Shown here piece after piece: positions 26,975 through 35,575 of a DNA stretch of 64,000 nt. Source of the stretch: Tepidiphilus margaritifer DSM 15129 (GTDB lineage: Bacteria; Pseudomonadota; Gammaproteobacteria; Burkholderiales; Rhodocyclaceae); NCBI RefSeq assembly GCF_000425565.1, contig NZ_KE384397.1, positions 27,752 to 91,751 of the forward strand, in the 5' to 3' direction. Below the pieces are notes generated by a model, which saw nothing but the letters and a program-made list of their open reading frames with translations, ran no database searches and was not told where the DNA came from. A program made the translations under genes and the position numbers. Each line of letters begins with the position of its first letter. Position 1 is the first letter of the stretch.

Positions 26975-27984
26975 TTCCCCAACCCCCTCACCCGGTTGCG
27001 GATGCTGCCGAAAATCGACGCGCCGTTGGCGTCGTGCATGGCGATCTCAACCGTGTCGCCGTGGCGCATGAAGGGCGTCTGCGGCGCGCCCGATTCGATG
27101 GTCTCGTACATGCGCACTTCCGCGATGCAGCAGTAGCCCACGCCGCCGTTCTCGATCTTGGAGCCGTAGAGTCCGCCCTGCTTGTTGGAGACGGTGCCCG
27201 AGCCGACGATGCTGCCGGCCTCCATCTCGCGCGTTTTGGCGGCGTGGGCGATGAGGCGTCCGAAGTCGAAGGTCATGTCGATGCCGGCATTGGGTCGGCC
27301 GAAGGGGCGGCCGTTGTATTGGACTTCGAGCGGCAGGTGCAGCTTGCCGTCGCGCCAGGCCTCGCCCAGTTCGTCGGGGGTGACCGCCACCGGGCTGAAG
27401 CTGGAGGCGGGCTTGGACTGGAAGAAGCCGAAGCCTTTGGCGAGCTCGCCGGGCACGAGGTTGCGCAGGGTGACGTCGTTGACGAGCAGCACCAGGCGGA
27501 TCGTCTCGAGCGCGGCCTTAGGGTCGATGCCCATCGGCACGTCGCCGGTGATCACCGCCACTTCGGCCTCGAAGTCTATCCCCCAGGATTCGTCGGCGAC
27601 GATGTCGTCGCACGGCCCGATGAAACTGTCGGAACCGCCCTGGTACATCAGCGGATCGTCGTAGAATGAGGCGGGTACTTCCGCGCCGCGTGCCTTGCGC
27701 ACGAGTTCCACGTGGTTGAGATAGGCCGAGCCGTCGGCCCACTGGTAGGCGCGCGGCAGCGGGCTGTGGCAGGCGGCGGGGTCGAACGGACGCGCATCTT
27801 TCAGGGCACCGCGTTCGAGCAGCCCGGCGACGAGCGCGAGGTCGTCGCGCACTTCGTCCCAGCGATCGAGCGCCTCCTGCAGCGTGCGGGCGACGGCGCC
27901 GACGGGGTGGCAGCGGCCGAGGTCACGGCTGACGACGACGAGGGTGCCGTCGCGGCCGCCGTCTTTGAGCGTGGCGAGTTTCAT
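26971..27984 (-). CDS. Fumarylacetoacetate hydrolase family protein
   Basis: A 337-residue FAH-family hydrolase that cleaves a carbon-carbon bond in a fumarylacyl product (fumarylacetoacetate or fumarylpyruvate). The metal site residues appear in GPCDDIVADESWGIDFEAEV (Asp/Glu ligands), and the conserved NDVTLRNLVPGELAKGFGFF and MEAGSIVGSGTVSNKQ follow. The length and the N-terminal domain (MKLATLKDGGRDGTLVVVSR) fit the homogentisate-pathway FAH type more than the short fumarylpyruvate hydrolases. It lies directly between the VOC gene and maiA in one operon. Confidence 0.92.
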   Translation of the reverse strand: MKLATLKDGGRDGTLVVVSRDLGRCHPVGAVARTLQEALDRWDEVRDDLALVAGLLERGALKDARPFDPAACHSPLPRAYQWADGSAYLNHVELVRKARGAEVPASFYDDPLMYQGGSDSFIGPCDDIVADESWGIDFEAEVAVITGDVPMGIDPKAALETIRLVLLVNDVTLRNLVPGELAKGFGFFQSKPASSFSPVAVTPDELGEAWRDGKLHLPLEVQYNGRPFGRPNAGIDMTFDFGRLIAHAAKTREMEAGSIVGSGTVSNKQGGLYGSKIENGGVGYCCIAEVRMYETIESGAPQTPFMRHGDTVEIAMHDANGASIFGSIRNRVRGLGK

Positions 27985-28006
27985 CGGTCGGGAATCTCCG
28001 TGGAGC

Positions 28007-28561
28007 TCAGGCGAGCGGGAACATCTCTTTGTAGCGGCCGTCGTGCATCCAGCGCGCGTGCTTGGGCGCTTTCTTCGTCTTCGACCACTCTTCCAGCATT
28101 TCCCATTTCACTGCGTCGAGTGCCTCGAGCATGCCGGGCCGCAGGGTGTTGCAGGCGAGCTCGATCCGGTGCCCGTTCGGGTCGAAGAAGTAGATGGACT
28201 GGAAGAGGGCATGATCGACCGGGCCGATCACTTCGATACCGTCGGCTTCGAGGCGCTCCTTCGCCGCGAGCAGATCGTCCATCGAGGCGACTTCGAGCGC
28301 GAGATGCTGCGTCCACGCCGGCGTGTTCGGATCCCGGCCCATCGGTGGACGGGTGGGCAGCTCGAAGAAGGCGAGCACGTTGCCGTTGCCGGCATCGAGA
28401 AAGATGTGCATGTACGGATCCGGCTCTTTGGTCGAGGGGACCTGGTCTTCGGCGATCGACAGGATCAGTTTCATGCCGAGGTATTTTTCATACCAGCGGG
28501 CGGTTTCGAGGGCGTCCTTGCAGCGGTAGGCGGCGTGGTGGATTTTCTGGATGAGTGCCAT
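28007..28561 (-). CDS. VOC-superfamily protein, candidate ring-cleavage dioxygenase
   Basis: A 184-residue vicinal-oxygen-chelate protein with two beta-alpha-beta-beta-beta modules. Possible metal ligands are His8 or His9 (QKIHHAAYRC), Glu67 (LAFFELP), His86 (WTQHLALEV) and Glu134 (GHRIELACN). Family members include extradiol dioxygenases (two His and one Glu) and glyoxalase I (His-Glu-His-Glu), so sequence alone leaves both open. It is the first gene of the minus-strand operon with FAA hydrolase and maiA, divergent from a LysR regulator. Since no cupin homogentisate or gentisate dioxygenase is present, it is the best candidate for ring cleavage; that role is inference. Confidence 0.75.
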   Translation of the reverse strand: MALIQKIHHAAYRCKDALETARWYEKYLGMKLILSIAEDQVPSTKEPDPYMHIFLDAGNGNVLAFFELPTRPPMGRDPNTPAWTQHLALEVASMDDLLAAKERLEADGIEVIGPVDHALFQSIYFFDPNGHRIELACNTLRPGMLEALDAVKWEMLEEWSKTKKAPKHARWMHDGRYKEMFPLA

Positions 28562-28679
28562 GGTGTCTTCCTCCGTGTGGGGCCGGATGACTCCTCCGGC
28601 CATCAGTCATGCTTGCATTGTATTGCCGAAAAACTTATAGTATCAACGGTTTTTTTCGATTGATTTATCGGACGCGACG

Positions 28680-29588
28680 ATGAATGTCACCCTGCGCCAG
28701 TTGCGCGCCTTTCTCGCGGTCGCGCGATTCGGCAGTTTCACCGTCGCCGCCGAACATCTGTACACCACGCAGTCGGCCCTGAGCGGGTCGATCAAGGAGC
28801 TGGAGAACTCGCTGGGCGTGCAGCTCTTCGACCGCAGCACGCGGCGGGTGCAGCTCACCGAAGTGGGGCGGGAACTCTATCCGCTGGTGGAAAAGATCCT
28901 CGCCGATCTGGACGCCGTGCTGCACGAGGTGACCACGCTCAAGGCGCTCAGGCGCGGCATCGTGCGTATCGCCGCGCCACAGCTGATGGCGGCCACCCTG
29001 CTGCCGGACGTGCTCGCGAGTTTCATGCGCGCATTTCCCCACGTGACGATCCGGCTCATCGATTGCGGCGTGGAGTCGGTGCCGTCGTGCGTGCTCTCGG
29101 GGGAAGCCGATCTGGGGATCGGGCCGGAGCGGGACGTGCCCGGCGAGATCGGAGCCGAACTGCTTTTCGCGCAGCCCTTTCACGTTGTCTTCCCGCCGGG
29201 TCATCCGCTCGCAGCGCAGGAGGCGGTGCCTTGGCGGCGACTGGCGGAGTTTCCCCTCATCACCCTGCAGGGGCAATTCACGGAAAAGCTTTCGCGGGAT
29301 CTGCACGAGGCGGTGCGCGACCTCGACCTGCATCCGGATACGACCGTGGCATTCATGTCGACGGCGCTCGGCATGGTGTCGATCGGTCTGGGGGTGACGA
29401 TCTGCGTCTCCTATGCCGAGCCGATGGTGCGCCGCTATGGCCTGGAAATGCGGCGCCTGACCGAGCCGGACGTGCATCGCCGGTTCTTCGTCTTCACGCG
29501 ACACGGCCGGGCGCTGTCTCCGGCCGCCGAGGCGTTCCACATCCATCTGCGGCGCTTCGTCGGCAACGGCACCGCGGCCAGGGTGTAG
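28680..29588 (+). CDS. LysR-family transcriptional regulator
   Basis: A 302-residue LysR regulator: helix-turn-helix at about 4-62 (LRQLRAFLAVARFGSFTVAA, LYTTQSALSGSIKELENSLG) and an effector-binding domain (RIAAPQLMAATLLPDVLASF onward). It is divergent from the VOC/FAA hydrolase/maiA/monooxygenase operon with 118 bases between them, the usual setting for a LysR activator responding to a pathway intermediate. The gap contains CGAT-N6-ATCG near 28657-28670, a possible site of weak value. Confidence 0.93.
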   Translation: MNVTLRQLRAFLAVARFGSFTVAAEHLYTTQSALSGSIKELENSLGVQLFDRSTRRVQLTEVGRELYPLVEKILADLDAVLHEVTTLKALRRGIVRIAAPQLMAATLLPDVLASFMRAFPHVTIRLIDCGVESVPSCVLSGEADLGIGPERDVPGEIGAELLFAQPFHVVFPPGHPLAAQEAVPWRRLAEFPLITLQGQFTEKLSRDLHEAVRDLDLHPDTTVAFMSTALGMVSIGLGVTICVSYAEPMVRRYGLEMRRLTEPDVHRRFFVFTRHGRALSPAAEAFHIHLRRFVGNGTAARV

Positions 29589-29601
29589 CCCCGGCCGCGC
29601 C

Positions 29602-29835
29602 TCAGCCGCCCACGACGTCTTCGCGCGCGAGACGGATCGCCTCGCGCAGCAGATCGACGTCGCCGACGTGGTTGGCGAGCAGCAGCACGAGGCGGGCGTT
29701 CACCAGAGCGCTCTGTTCCTCGTCGAGGTCGCGGTGCGCCTCGATGAGCGCCTCGTAGAAAGCATCGCCCGCTTCATACCCGTAGAAAGTGCGGGTACGG
29801 GGTTCGCGGAAATTGTATTCCAGAGTGATCATCAT
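29602..29835 (-). CDS. DUF2783-family small protein
   Basis: A 77-residue protein: MMITLEYNFREPRTRTF, then FYEALIEAHRDLDEEQSALV and NARLVLLLANHVGDVDLLRE. The EAHRxLDExQSAxxNARLVLLLANH pattern is what I know as DUF2783. It lies 20 bases after the second monooxygenase gene in the same direction, as the other DUF2783-like gene follows the first monooxygenase. No function is known. The pairing of each hydroxylase with its own small protein suggests a physical or assembly partner. Confidence 0.82.
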   Translation of the reverse strand: MMITLEYNFREPRTRTFYGYEAGDAFYEALIEAHRDLDEEQSALVNARLVLLLANHVGDVDLLREAIRLAREDVVGG

Positions 29836-29855
29836 CCTCTCCTCCTCTCTTGCAT

Positions 29856-31529
29856 TCAGGCACGCTGACCGCTGGCACGGCGCAGCGCGGCCTCGATCGC
29901 GGCAGGGTCGAAGCGGCGCCAGCGGGCGGCGACGTGCTGATCGGGGCGAACGAGATAAACGGTGCCCGGTTGCAGGTCGTAGCGCTCGCGCACTCTCCCC
30001 TTGACGTCGTGCAGGGTCTCGATGCCGCCGGGCGCGCCACCCTCGCGGGCGATGACGATAGGCTCGACGGGAATCGCCCCACGGCGCAGGGCGGCGAGCC
30101 CTTCGGCGGTGGCGGCATCGAGCGCGGCCGCATCGTCGAGCGCGATCATGAGCCGGAATCCCTGACCGAAGTGCGGCAGCAGCCAGGGCGAGCCGCCGCC
30201 GGCAGCGGCCACGGGGGCATCGTCCATCGGCGCGCCGGGCACCATGCGGCCGGCAAAGGCGTCGGCATCGGGCGTATTGAGGGGGGAGTCGACATAGAAC
30301 GAGGGCACCGACAGCCGGCCGGAATTGACCAGCCCCCGGGCGAAGGGGTGGTGCCGGGCCAGACCGAGCACGGCATTGCGGAACGTCTTGCTGACGTTGC
30401 CCTTGGGGGTGATGAAGTCGGTCGAGCGCGTGGAGTTGCGGATGTTCTCGTCGGCGGCGTAGGTGCGCTCGTCGCTATAGGTATCGAGCAGGGCCGCGGG
30501 CGCCTTGCCCTGCATCACCAGTTCGAGCTTCCATCCGAGGTTGTCGACGTCCTGGATGCCGGAATTGGCGCCACGCGCCCCGAAGGGCGAGACCTGGTGC
30601 GCCGAATCGCCGACGAAGAGCACGCGCCCATGGTTGAAGCGCTTCATGCGGCGGCACTGGAAGGTGTAGACGCTCACCCATTCGAGCTCGAATTCGCGGT
30701 CGTCACCGAGCATGGCGCGGATGCGGGGGATGACGCGCTCGGGTTTCTTCTCTTCCTCCGGATCGGCGTCCCAGCCGAGCTGGAAGTCGATGCGCCACAC
30801 GTCGTCGGCCTGGCGGTGCAGCAATACGGACTGACCGGGGTGAAACGGCGGGTCGAACCAGAACCAGCGCTCCGGCGGGAAGTCGGCCTTCATGACGACG
30901 TCGGCGATGAGGAACCGGTCCATGAAGATCTTGCCTTCGATGTCCAGGCCGAGCATGCGCCGGATGGGACTGCGCGCACCGTCGGCGGCGATCAGCCAGT
31001 CGCAGGACAGGGCATAGGCCCCGGCGGGCGTCTCGACGCGCACCGTGACGGCGTCTTCGCCGGGCGTGACACCGATCACGGTGCTCTTCCAGCGCAGATC
31101 GATGTTGGGTAGCTCGCGGGCGCGGTCGATCAGGTATTCTTCGAGATAGTATTGCTGCAGGTTCACCATGCCGGGACGGTGATGATCGGGCTCCGGTACC
31201 AGGTTGAAGCGAAAGACTTCCTCGTCGCGGAAGAAAGTGCGGCCGACGTTCCACGACACGCCTTTTTGCACCACGCGCTCGCCCACGCCGTAGCGGTCGA
31301 GGATCTCGAGGGCACGCTTGGCGTAGCACACGCCGCGCGAGCCGATGCTCACGGTGTCGTCTTCGTCGAGCAGCACCACCGGGATGTTGCGCTGCGCGAG
31401 GTCGATGGCGGCGCTCAGGCCCACCGGCCCGGCACCGACCACGATCACCGGCACGTGCCGGGTTTGCGGGGAATCCAGCTCGGCTGGACGCACGAACGGG
31501 AACTTGGGATACTGATAGGTCTTCAGCAC
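29856..31529 (-). CDS. MhpA-like FAD-dependent aromatic monooxygenase 2
   Basis: A 557-residue class A flavin monooxygenase, related to but clearly different from the one at 24509. FAD motifs: VPVIVVGAGPVGLSAAIDLA (26-45), WLIAADGARSPIRRMLG, and VLFVGDSAHQVSPFGARGAN. The C-terminal thioredoxin-like domain ends with the shared VRPDQHVAARWRRFD. It is followed by a DUF2783 gene and preceded by the metallo-beta-lactamase-fold gene. Two paralogous hydroxylases in one region could act on successive or alternative phenolic substrates. Confidence 0.88.
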   Translation of the reverse strand: MLKTYQYPKFPFVRPAELDSPQTRHVPVIVVGAGPVGLSAAIDLAQRNIPVVLLDEDDTVSIGSRGVCYAKRALEILDRYGVGERVVQKGVSWNVGRTFFRDEEVFRFNLVPEPDHHRPGMVNLQQYYLEEYLIDRARELPNIDLRWKSTVIGVTPGEDAVTVRVETPAGAYALSCDWLIAADGARSPIRRMLGLDIEGKIFMDRFLIADVVMKADFPPERWFWFDPPFHPGQSVLLHRQADDVWRIDFQLGWDADPEEEKKPERVIPRIRAMLGDDREFELEWVSVYTFQCRRMKRFNHGRVLFVGDSAHQVSPFGARGANSGIQDVDNLGWKLELVMQGKAPAALLDTYSDERTYAADENIRNSTRSTDFITPKGNVSKTFRNAVLGLARHHPFARGLVNSGRLSVPSFYVDSPLNTPDADAFAGRMVPGAPMDDAPVAAAGGGSPWLLPHFGQGFRLMIALDDAAALDAATAEGLAALRRGAIPVEPIVIAREGGAPGGIETLHDVKGRVRERYDLQPGTVYLVRPDQHVAARWRRFDPAAIEAALRRASGQRA

Positions 31530-31610
31530 GGTTTCCTCCTCCTTTGGCGTGGTCTTCGCCCTCGTCTCTCGCGGGCGCGGCTGCGTGGCCGCGCCTCTGC
31601 TTTTCCCGTT

Positions 31611-32576
31611 TCAGCCTTCTTGCAGCGCGTGCCACATCTGCCGGTCACGCTCGGCGGTCCAGATGCGCGGATCGCGGATGCCGCTCGCCTCGTCATAGGC
31701 ACGGGTGACATCGAACGGCAGGCAATGCTCGTAGATGAAGACGTGGCCGAACTTCGGGTCCATCACGCTGCGGGTGTATTCCATGGTTTTCTTGAGATCG
31801 TAGCCGCGCGCCACCGCCTCCTGGGCGCAGCGATAGAGCGTGGTGACGAAGTCGCGCGTGTATTGGAACCCCGCGCGCACCGCCGCCTCGTCCTTGAGCG
31901 CCGGCCCGCGCCCCGGCACCACCTTGGCCGGCTGCAGCGCTTCGAGCCGATCCAGGGTGGCCGGCCAGTCGGCAAGGTAGGCATCGCCCGTATAGCAGGC
32001 GGCTTCGGCTTCGATCAGGTCGCCGGAGAAGAGCACGCGCTCCTGCGGCAGCCAGACCGCCGTGTCCCCCTTGGTGTGCCCGGCGCCCGGGTGCAGGATG
32101 CGCACTTCGAGCGAACCCATCCACAGGGTGATTTCTTCCTTGAAGGTGAGCGTGGGCCAGGTGAGCCCGGGGATGCTCTCCACCGCGCGAAAGAGCCGGG
32201 GAAAACGTCCGATCTCGGATTCCATGTCCTGCTGGCCGCGCTCGCGGATGAGCTCGTAGGTGGGGTAGCTGGCGATGATGTGCTCCAGCCCCTCGTCGCG
32301 ATAGCCGGAAGCGCCGAGCACGCGCACCGCATGGTAGTGCGTGAGCACGACGTATTTGATCGGCTTGTCGGTGACTTCGCGCACCTTGGCGATCACCGAT
32401 TTGGCCATCACGGGGGTGGCGGTGGCATCGATGATCATCACCGAGTCGTCGCCGATCACCACGCCGGTGTTGGGGTCACCTTCGGCGGTGTAGGCCCAGG
32501 CGTGTTCGGAGAGGCGTTCGAACGAAACCGGTTTCTCTTCGAGGTCGGCCACCGAGGCAAAGGCTTTGGCATTCAT
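31611..32576 (-). CDS. Metallo-beta-lactamase-fold protein with an altered metal site
   Basis: A 321-residue MBL-fold protein. The metal motif HxHxDH reads HYHAVR: His80 and His82 are kept, but Asp and the third His are Val84 and Arg85. His167 (GAGHTKGD) and Asp186 (FSGDL) are kept. The last ligand, usually in PGHG, is Arg223 (PGRGP). All residues normally forming the second metal site are thus replaced together while the first site is intact. It is the first gene of the operon with monooxygenase 2 and DUF2783, divergent from the IclR regulator. A hydrolytic or thiol-ester role is possible but not shown. Confidence 0.85.
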   Translation of the reverse strand: MNAKAFASVADLEEKPVSFERLSEHAWAYTAEGDPNTGVVIGDDSVMIIDATATPVMAKSVIAKVREVTDKPIKYVVLTHYHAVRVLGASGYRDEGLEHIIASYPTYELIRERGQQDMESEIGRFPRLFRAVESIPGLTWPTLTFKEEITLWMGSLEVRILHPGAGHTKGDTAVWLPQERVLFSGDLIEAEAACYTGDAYLADWPATLDRLEALQPAKVVPGRGPALKDEAAVRAGFQYTRDFVTTLYRCAQEAVARGYDLKKTMEYTRSVMDPKFGHVFIYEHCLPFDVTRAYDEASGIRDPRIWTAERDRQMWHALQEG

Positions 32577-32616
32577 GGATCGCTCCTCCTGTCGATGCGT
32601 TTTATCTTGGCACGTG

Positions 32617-32652
32617 ATTCATCATGTGTCAATCGATTCGTTCATGGTGAAT
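32617..32652. promoter_or_regulatory. 36-bp symmetric operator candidate between divergent genes
   Basis: ATTCATCATG (32617-32626) and CATGGTGAAT (32643-32652) form a dyad with one mismatch pair, placed symmetrically around the perfect palindrome AATCGATT (32631-32638), with 4 bases on each side. It lies between the MBL-fold gene and the IclR gene. IclR-type regulators bind dyads in such divergent gaps, so this is the likely binding site. Confidence 0.6.
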
Positions 32653-32718
32653 TTCGATCATGCCAACGTTTCGGGCTATGATTGATGCCCGAAGCGCGTT
32701 TGACTACACGAGATCCGC

Positions 32719-33579
32719 ATGGAACGAAACGAACCCCTCGCGCCGGAGAACGGCGTGCGCGAGCGCCGCGGCATCCAGTCGATCGAGGTCGGCGGGGCGC
32801 TGCTCGCCGCACTGGAAGCGCATGGTGCGCCGATGATGCTGCGCGATCTGGCCGCAGCTGCCGGCATGTCCCCGGCCAAGGCCCACCCTTATCTGGTGAG
32901 CTTCGGCAAACTCGGCCTGGTGGAGCAGGATCCGCTCACCGGTCGCTACAAACTGGGCCCCTTCGCCCTGCGCCTGGGGCTCACCGCCTTGCAGGGTCTC
33001 AATCCGCTGCGTGCGGCCGTGGAAGTCTCCGCCCGCCTCGCCGACGAGACCGAACAGAACGTAGCCATCGCCGTGTGGGGCAACGTCGGCGCCACGGTGG
33101 TGGCCATCGAGGAATCGGCCCGCGCCATCCACGTGAACATGCGCCCCGGCACCGTGATGGGGCTGCTCACCACCGCCACCGGCCGCGTCTTCGCCGCCTA
33201 TCTTCCTGCGCGCCTCACCCGCCCGCTCATCGAGCGCGAGCTCGAACGCCTCTCGGGCGGGCGCGAGCCTTTGCGTCTGTCGCGGTCCTTCGTCAACGAG
33301 ACGCTCGAAGAAGTGCGCCGCCACGGCATGGCGCGCGTGCTCGGCCATCCGATCCCGGGCATCAATGCCTTCTCCGCCCCCGTGTTCGACGCCTTCGGGC
33401 ATCTGACGCTGGCGCTCACCATGCTCGGCCCGGAGAGCCGTTTCGACGCTTCCTGGGAAGGGCCGCTCGCTCAGGCCATGCGCCGCGCCGTCGCCGACAT
33501 CACCGCGCGCATCGGCGGCAAACCGCCTCAGTCCGAAGAGACCTCCGGAGCGGCGCCAGGCAAGGAGCCCGCCGCATGA
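32719..33579 (+). CDS. IclR-family transcriptional regulator
   Basis: A 286-residue IclR regulator: N-terminal winged helix (GIQSIEVGGALLAALEAHG, then LRDLAAAAGMSPAKAHPYLV) and a C-terminal ligand domain (TEQNVAIAVWGNVGATVVAI onward). It is divergent from the MBL/monooxygenase 2 operon, and its stop overlaps the start of the PatB-like gene (ATGA), so it also heads the transport operon. It probably controls both sides through the dyad at 32617-32652. Confidence 0.93.
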   Translation: MERNEPLAPENGVRERRGIQSIEVGGALLAALEAHGAPMMLRDLAAAAGMSPAKAHPYLVSFGKLGLVEQDPLTGRYKLGPFALRLGLTALQGLNPLRAAVEVSARLADETEQNVAIAVWGNVGATVVAIEESARAIHVNMRPGTVMGLLTTATGRVFAAYLPARLTRPLIERELERLSGGREPLRLSRSFVNETLEEVRRHGMARVLGHPIPGINAFSAPVFDAFGHLTLALTMLGPESRFDASWEGPLAQAMRRAVADITARIGGKPPQSEETSGAAPGKEPAA

Positions 33580-34733
33580 GCCCCACCTACGACTTCGACT
33601 CCGCTCCCGACCGCTCAACGATCCCCGGCGAGAAATGGGGGCGCTACGCCGGGCGCGACGTGATTCCCATGTGGGTGGCCGACATGGACTTCGCCGTCGC
33701 GCCCGAGATCCGTGAGGCCCTGGCGCGCCGGCTCGCGCACCCGGTGTATGGCTACACCGACCCTTGGCCTTCGCTCGTGGAAGCGGTGTGTGCCGGAATC
33801 GAGCGCGATCATGGCTGGACGGTCGCCCCCGAATGGCTCGTGTGGCTGCCGGGGGTGATCCCGGGCTTTCACTTCGGCTGCGCCGTCGCCCCGGGCGAGG
33901 CCATCGTCACGCACACGCCGGTCTATCCGCCTTTCCTCGCCGCGCCGGCCAACGTCGGCAAACGCCTGCGCGCGGTCGATCTGGTGTGCGCCGAGGGGCG
34001 CTGGGTGCACGACGAGGCGGCCATGGCCGCGGCCCTCGCACCGGGCGACGTCGGCGCCTTGCTGCTCTGCCACCCGCACAATCCCACGGGGCGGCTGTGG
34101 GACGAAAAAGAACTGGCCTGGCTGGCCGAACTCGCGCTTGCCCACGACGCGATCCTGGTGAGTGACGACATCCACGCCGGTCTGGTGCTCACGCGCAAGC
34201 GGCGCCACCGCCCCATCGCCACGCTGGCCCCCGAAGTGGCCGCGCGCACGATCACCCTCTTCGCCCCTTCCAAGACGTGGAACGTTCCTGCGCTGCAATG
34301 CGCCTTCGCCGTGATTCCGGACGAGGCGCTGCGTGCGCGTTACCGCCGGGCGCTGCGCGGGCGCATCCCCTCTTCGCCCAATCTCTTCGGTCTGGTCGCC
34401 GCAGAGGCGGCCTACCGCGACGGCTGGGCCTGGCGCGAGGCGCTCCTCGAGTATGTACGCGCAAATGCGGCGTTTGCCCTGGAAGCGATCCGGGCGCTGG
34501 ATGTGCCGGTGGCCGAGCCGGAAGCGACCTATCTCTTGTGGATCGACGTGCGCAGCCTGGGGCTCGAGGATGCGGCAGCGCACTTCGAGGCACATGGCCT
34601 GGGGCTTTCCGATGGCGCGGCCTTTGGCGCCCCCGGATTCGTGCGCATGAATCTCGGCTGCCCGCGCTCGCGCCTCGCCGAGGGGCTGCGGCGCTTTGCC
34701 CGGGCGGTCGAGGCCGCGCGCCGACGGCCATGA
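33576..34733 (+). CDS. MalY/PatB-family PLP-dependent C-S lyase
   Basis: A 385-residue fold-type I PLP enzyme of the MalY/PatB group (cystathionine beta-lyase and related C-S lyases). Family marks: DVIPMWVADMDFAVAPEIRE, EWLVWLPGVIPGF, LLLCHPHNPTGRLWDEKEL, SDDIHAGLVL and the PLP lysine in FAPSKTWNVPALQ. It sits inside an operon with an IclR regulator and LivH/LivM-like permeases, all joined by ATGA overlaps. One reading is that the transporter brings in an amino acid S-conjugate that this enzyme splits; this is inference. Confidence 0.9.
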   Translation: MSPTYDFDSAPDRSTIPGEKWGRYAGRDVIPMWVADMDFAVAPEIREALARRLAHPVYGYTDPWPSLVEAVCAGIERDHGWTVAPEWLVWLPGVIPGFHFGCAVAPGEAIVTHTPVYPPFLAAPANVGKRLRAVDLVCAEGRWVHDEAAMAAALAPGDVGALLLCHPHNPTGRLWDEKELAWLAELALAHDAILVSDDIHAGLVLTRKRRHRPIATLAPEVAARTITLFAPSKTWNVPALQCAFAVIPDEALRARYRRALRGRIPSSPNLFGLVAAEAAYRDGWAWREALLEYVRANAAFALEAIRALDVPVAEPEATYLLWIDVRSLGLEDAAAHFEAHGLGLSDGAAFGAPGFVRMNLGCPRSRLAEGLRRFARAVEAARRRP

Positions 34734-35575
34734 GCCTCGCACCGGAGGTCGTGCTCGGCGGCGCCGCTCAAGGCTGCCTCTACGGCCTGACGGCGCTCTC
34801 CCTCGCCTTCCTCTACCGCGCCACCGGCGTACTCTCCTTCATGCAGGGCGAGGCGATGGCCGCCGGCGCCTATGTGGCGGTGGGGCTCGTCGCACTGGGC
34901 GCGCCGCTCGCGCTCGCCGCCCTCGGGGCGATCACCGCCGGCTACGCTTTCGGGACGCTGGCGGCGCGCTTCGCCCTCGAACCGGTGCGTGCGCGTGCGC
35001 CCTGGGTGGCGACGCTCGCCACCTTCGGCTTGGGGCTCGCGCTGCGCGGCGTACTCCTGAGCCTGCCGGCCGCCACGCAGGGCTGGTATCGCTTCGACTG
35101 GGTGGGCGAGGGGCGCTGGCTGGGGCTGGCGGCGCGCCAATGGGCGGTGATGCTCGCCGCCGCCGGCGTGGCCGCGGCCTTTGCCCTGCTGCTCCGGGGC
35201 ACTACCTGGGGGCGGCGCGTGCGCGCGAGCGCCGAGGATGCCGTAACCGCCGAACGGCTCGGCATCGACGTCGCCCGGCTGCGACGGCAAGCCTGGGGCG
35301 TGGGCACGGCGCTCGCCGTGGCCGCGGGGCTTGCATCCGCCCCGGTCACCTTCGTGCATCCCGATCTGGGCAGCCTCGCGCTCAACGCCTTCCCCGCCGC
35401 CGTCCTGGGAGGCATGAAACCGGGCCCCACGGTGCTCGCCGCGGGCGTGGCGCTCGGCGTGATCGAGGCGATCGCCGCCTGGCAACTTCCGCCCGGCGGC
35501 AAGGAGCTCTTGCTGCAGCTCGTGCTCATCGCCGCCTTGCTCGCCCTGCCGCGGGAGCGCGCGGCGGCGCCATGA
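34730..35575 (+). CDS. LivH-like ABC transporter permease
   Basis: A 281-residue permease of the branched-chain amino acid type (LivH family) with about eight membrane segments. The start (LGGAAQGCLYGLTALSLAFL) is the typical LivH opening, followed by GVLSFMQGEAMAAGAYVAVG and, near the end, APVTFVHPDLGSLALNAFPA. It overlaps the PatB-like gene and livM by ATGA junctions. The fold is conserved, but ligands of this group range from amino acids to aromatic acids and urea. Confidence 0.88.
   Translation: MSLAPEVVLGGAAQGCLYGLTALSLAFLYRATGVLSFMQGEAMAAGAYVAVGLVALGAPLALAALGAITAGYAFGTLAARFALEPVRARAPWVATLATFGLGLALRGVLLSLPAATQGWYRFDWVGEGRWLGLAARQWAVMLAAAGVAAAFALLLRGTTWGRRVRASAEDAVTAERLGIDVARLRRQAWGVGTALAVAAGLASAPVTFVHPDLGSLALNAFPAAVLGGMKPGPTVLAAGVALGVIEAIAAWQLPPGGKELLLQLVLIAALLALPRERAAAP

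Noticed and set aside
24563..27136. Very long plus-strand open frame (857 codons) antisense to the aromatic genes
   Set aside because: It is opposite to three well-supported genes in GC-rich DNA, where long antisense frames are common; no domain is visible.
31152..32681. Long plus-strand frame antisense to monooxygenase 2 and the MBL gene
   Set aside because: Low-complexity His/Arg-rich translation and no start signal; the minus-strand genes carry clear motifs.
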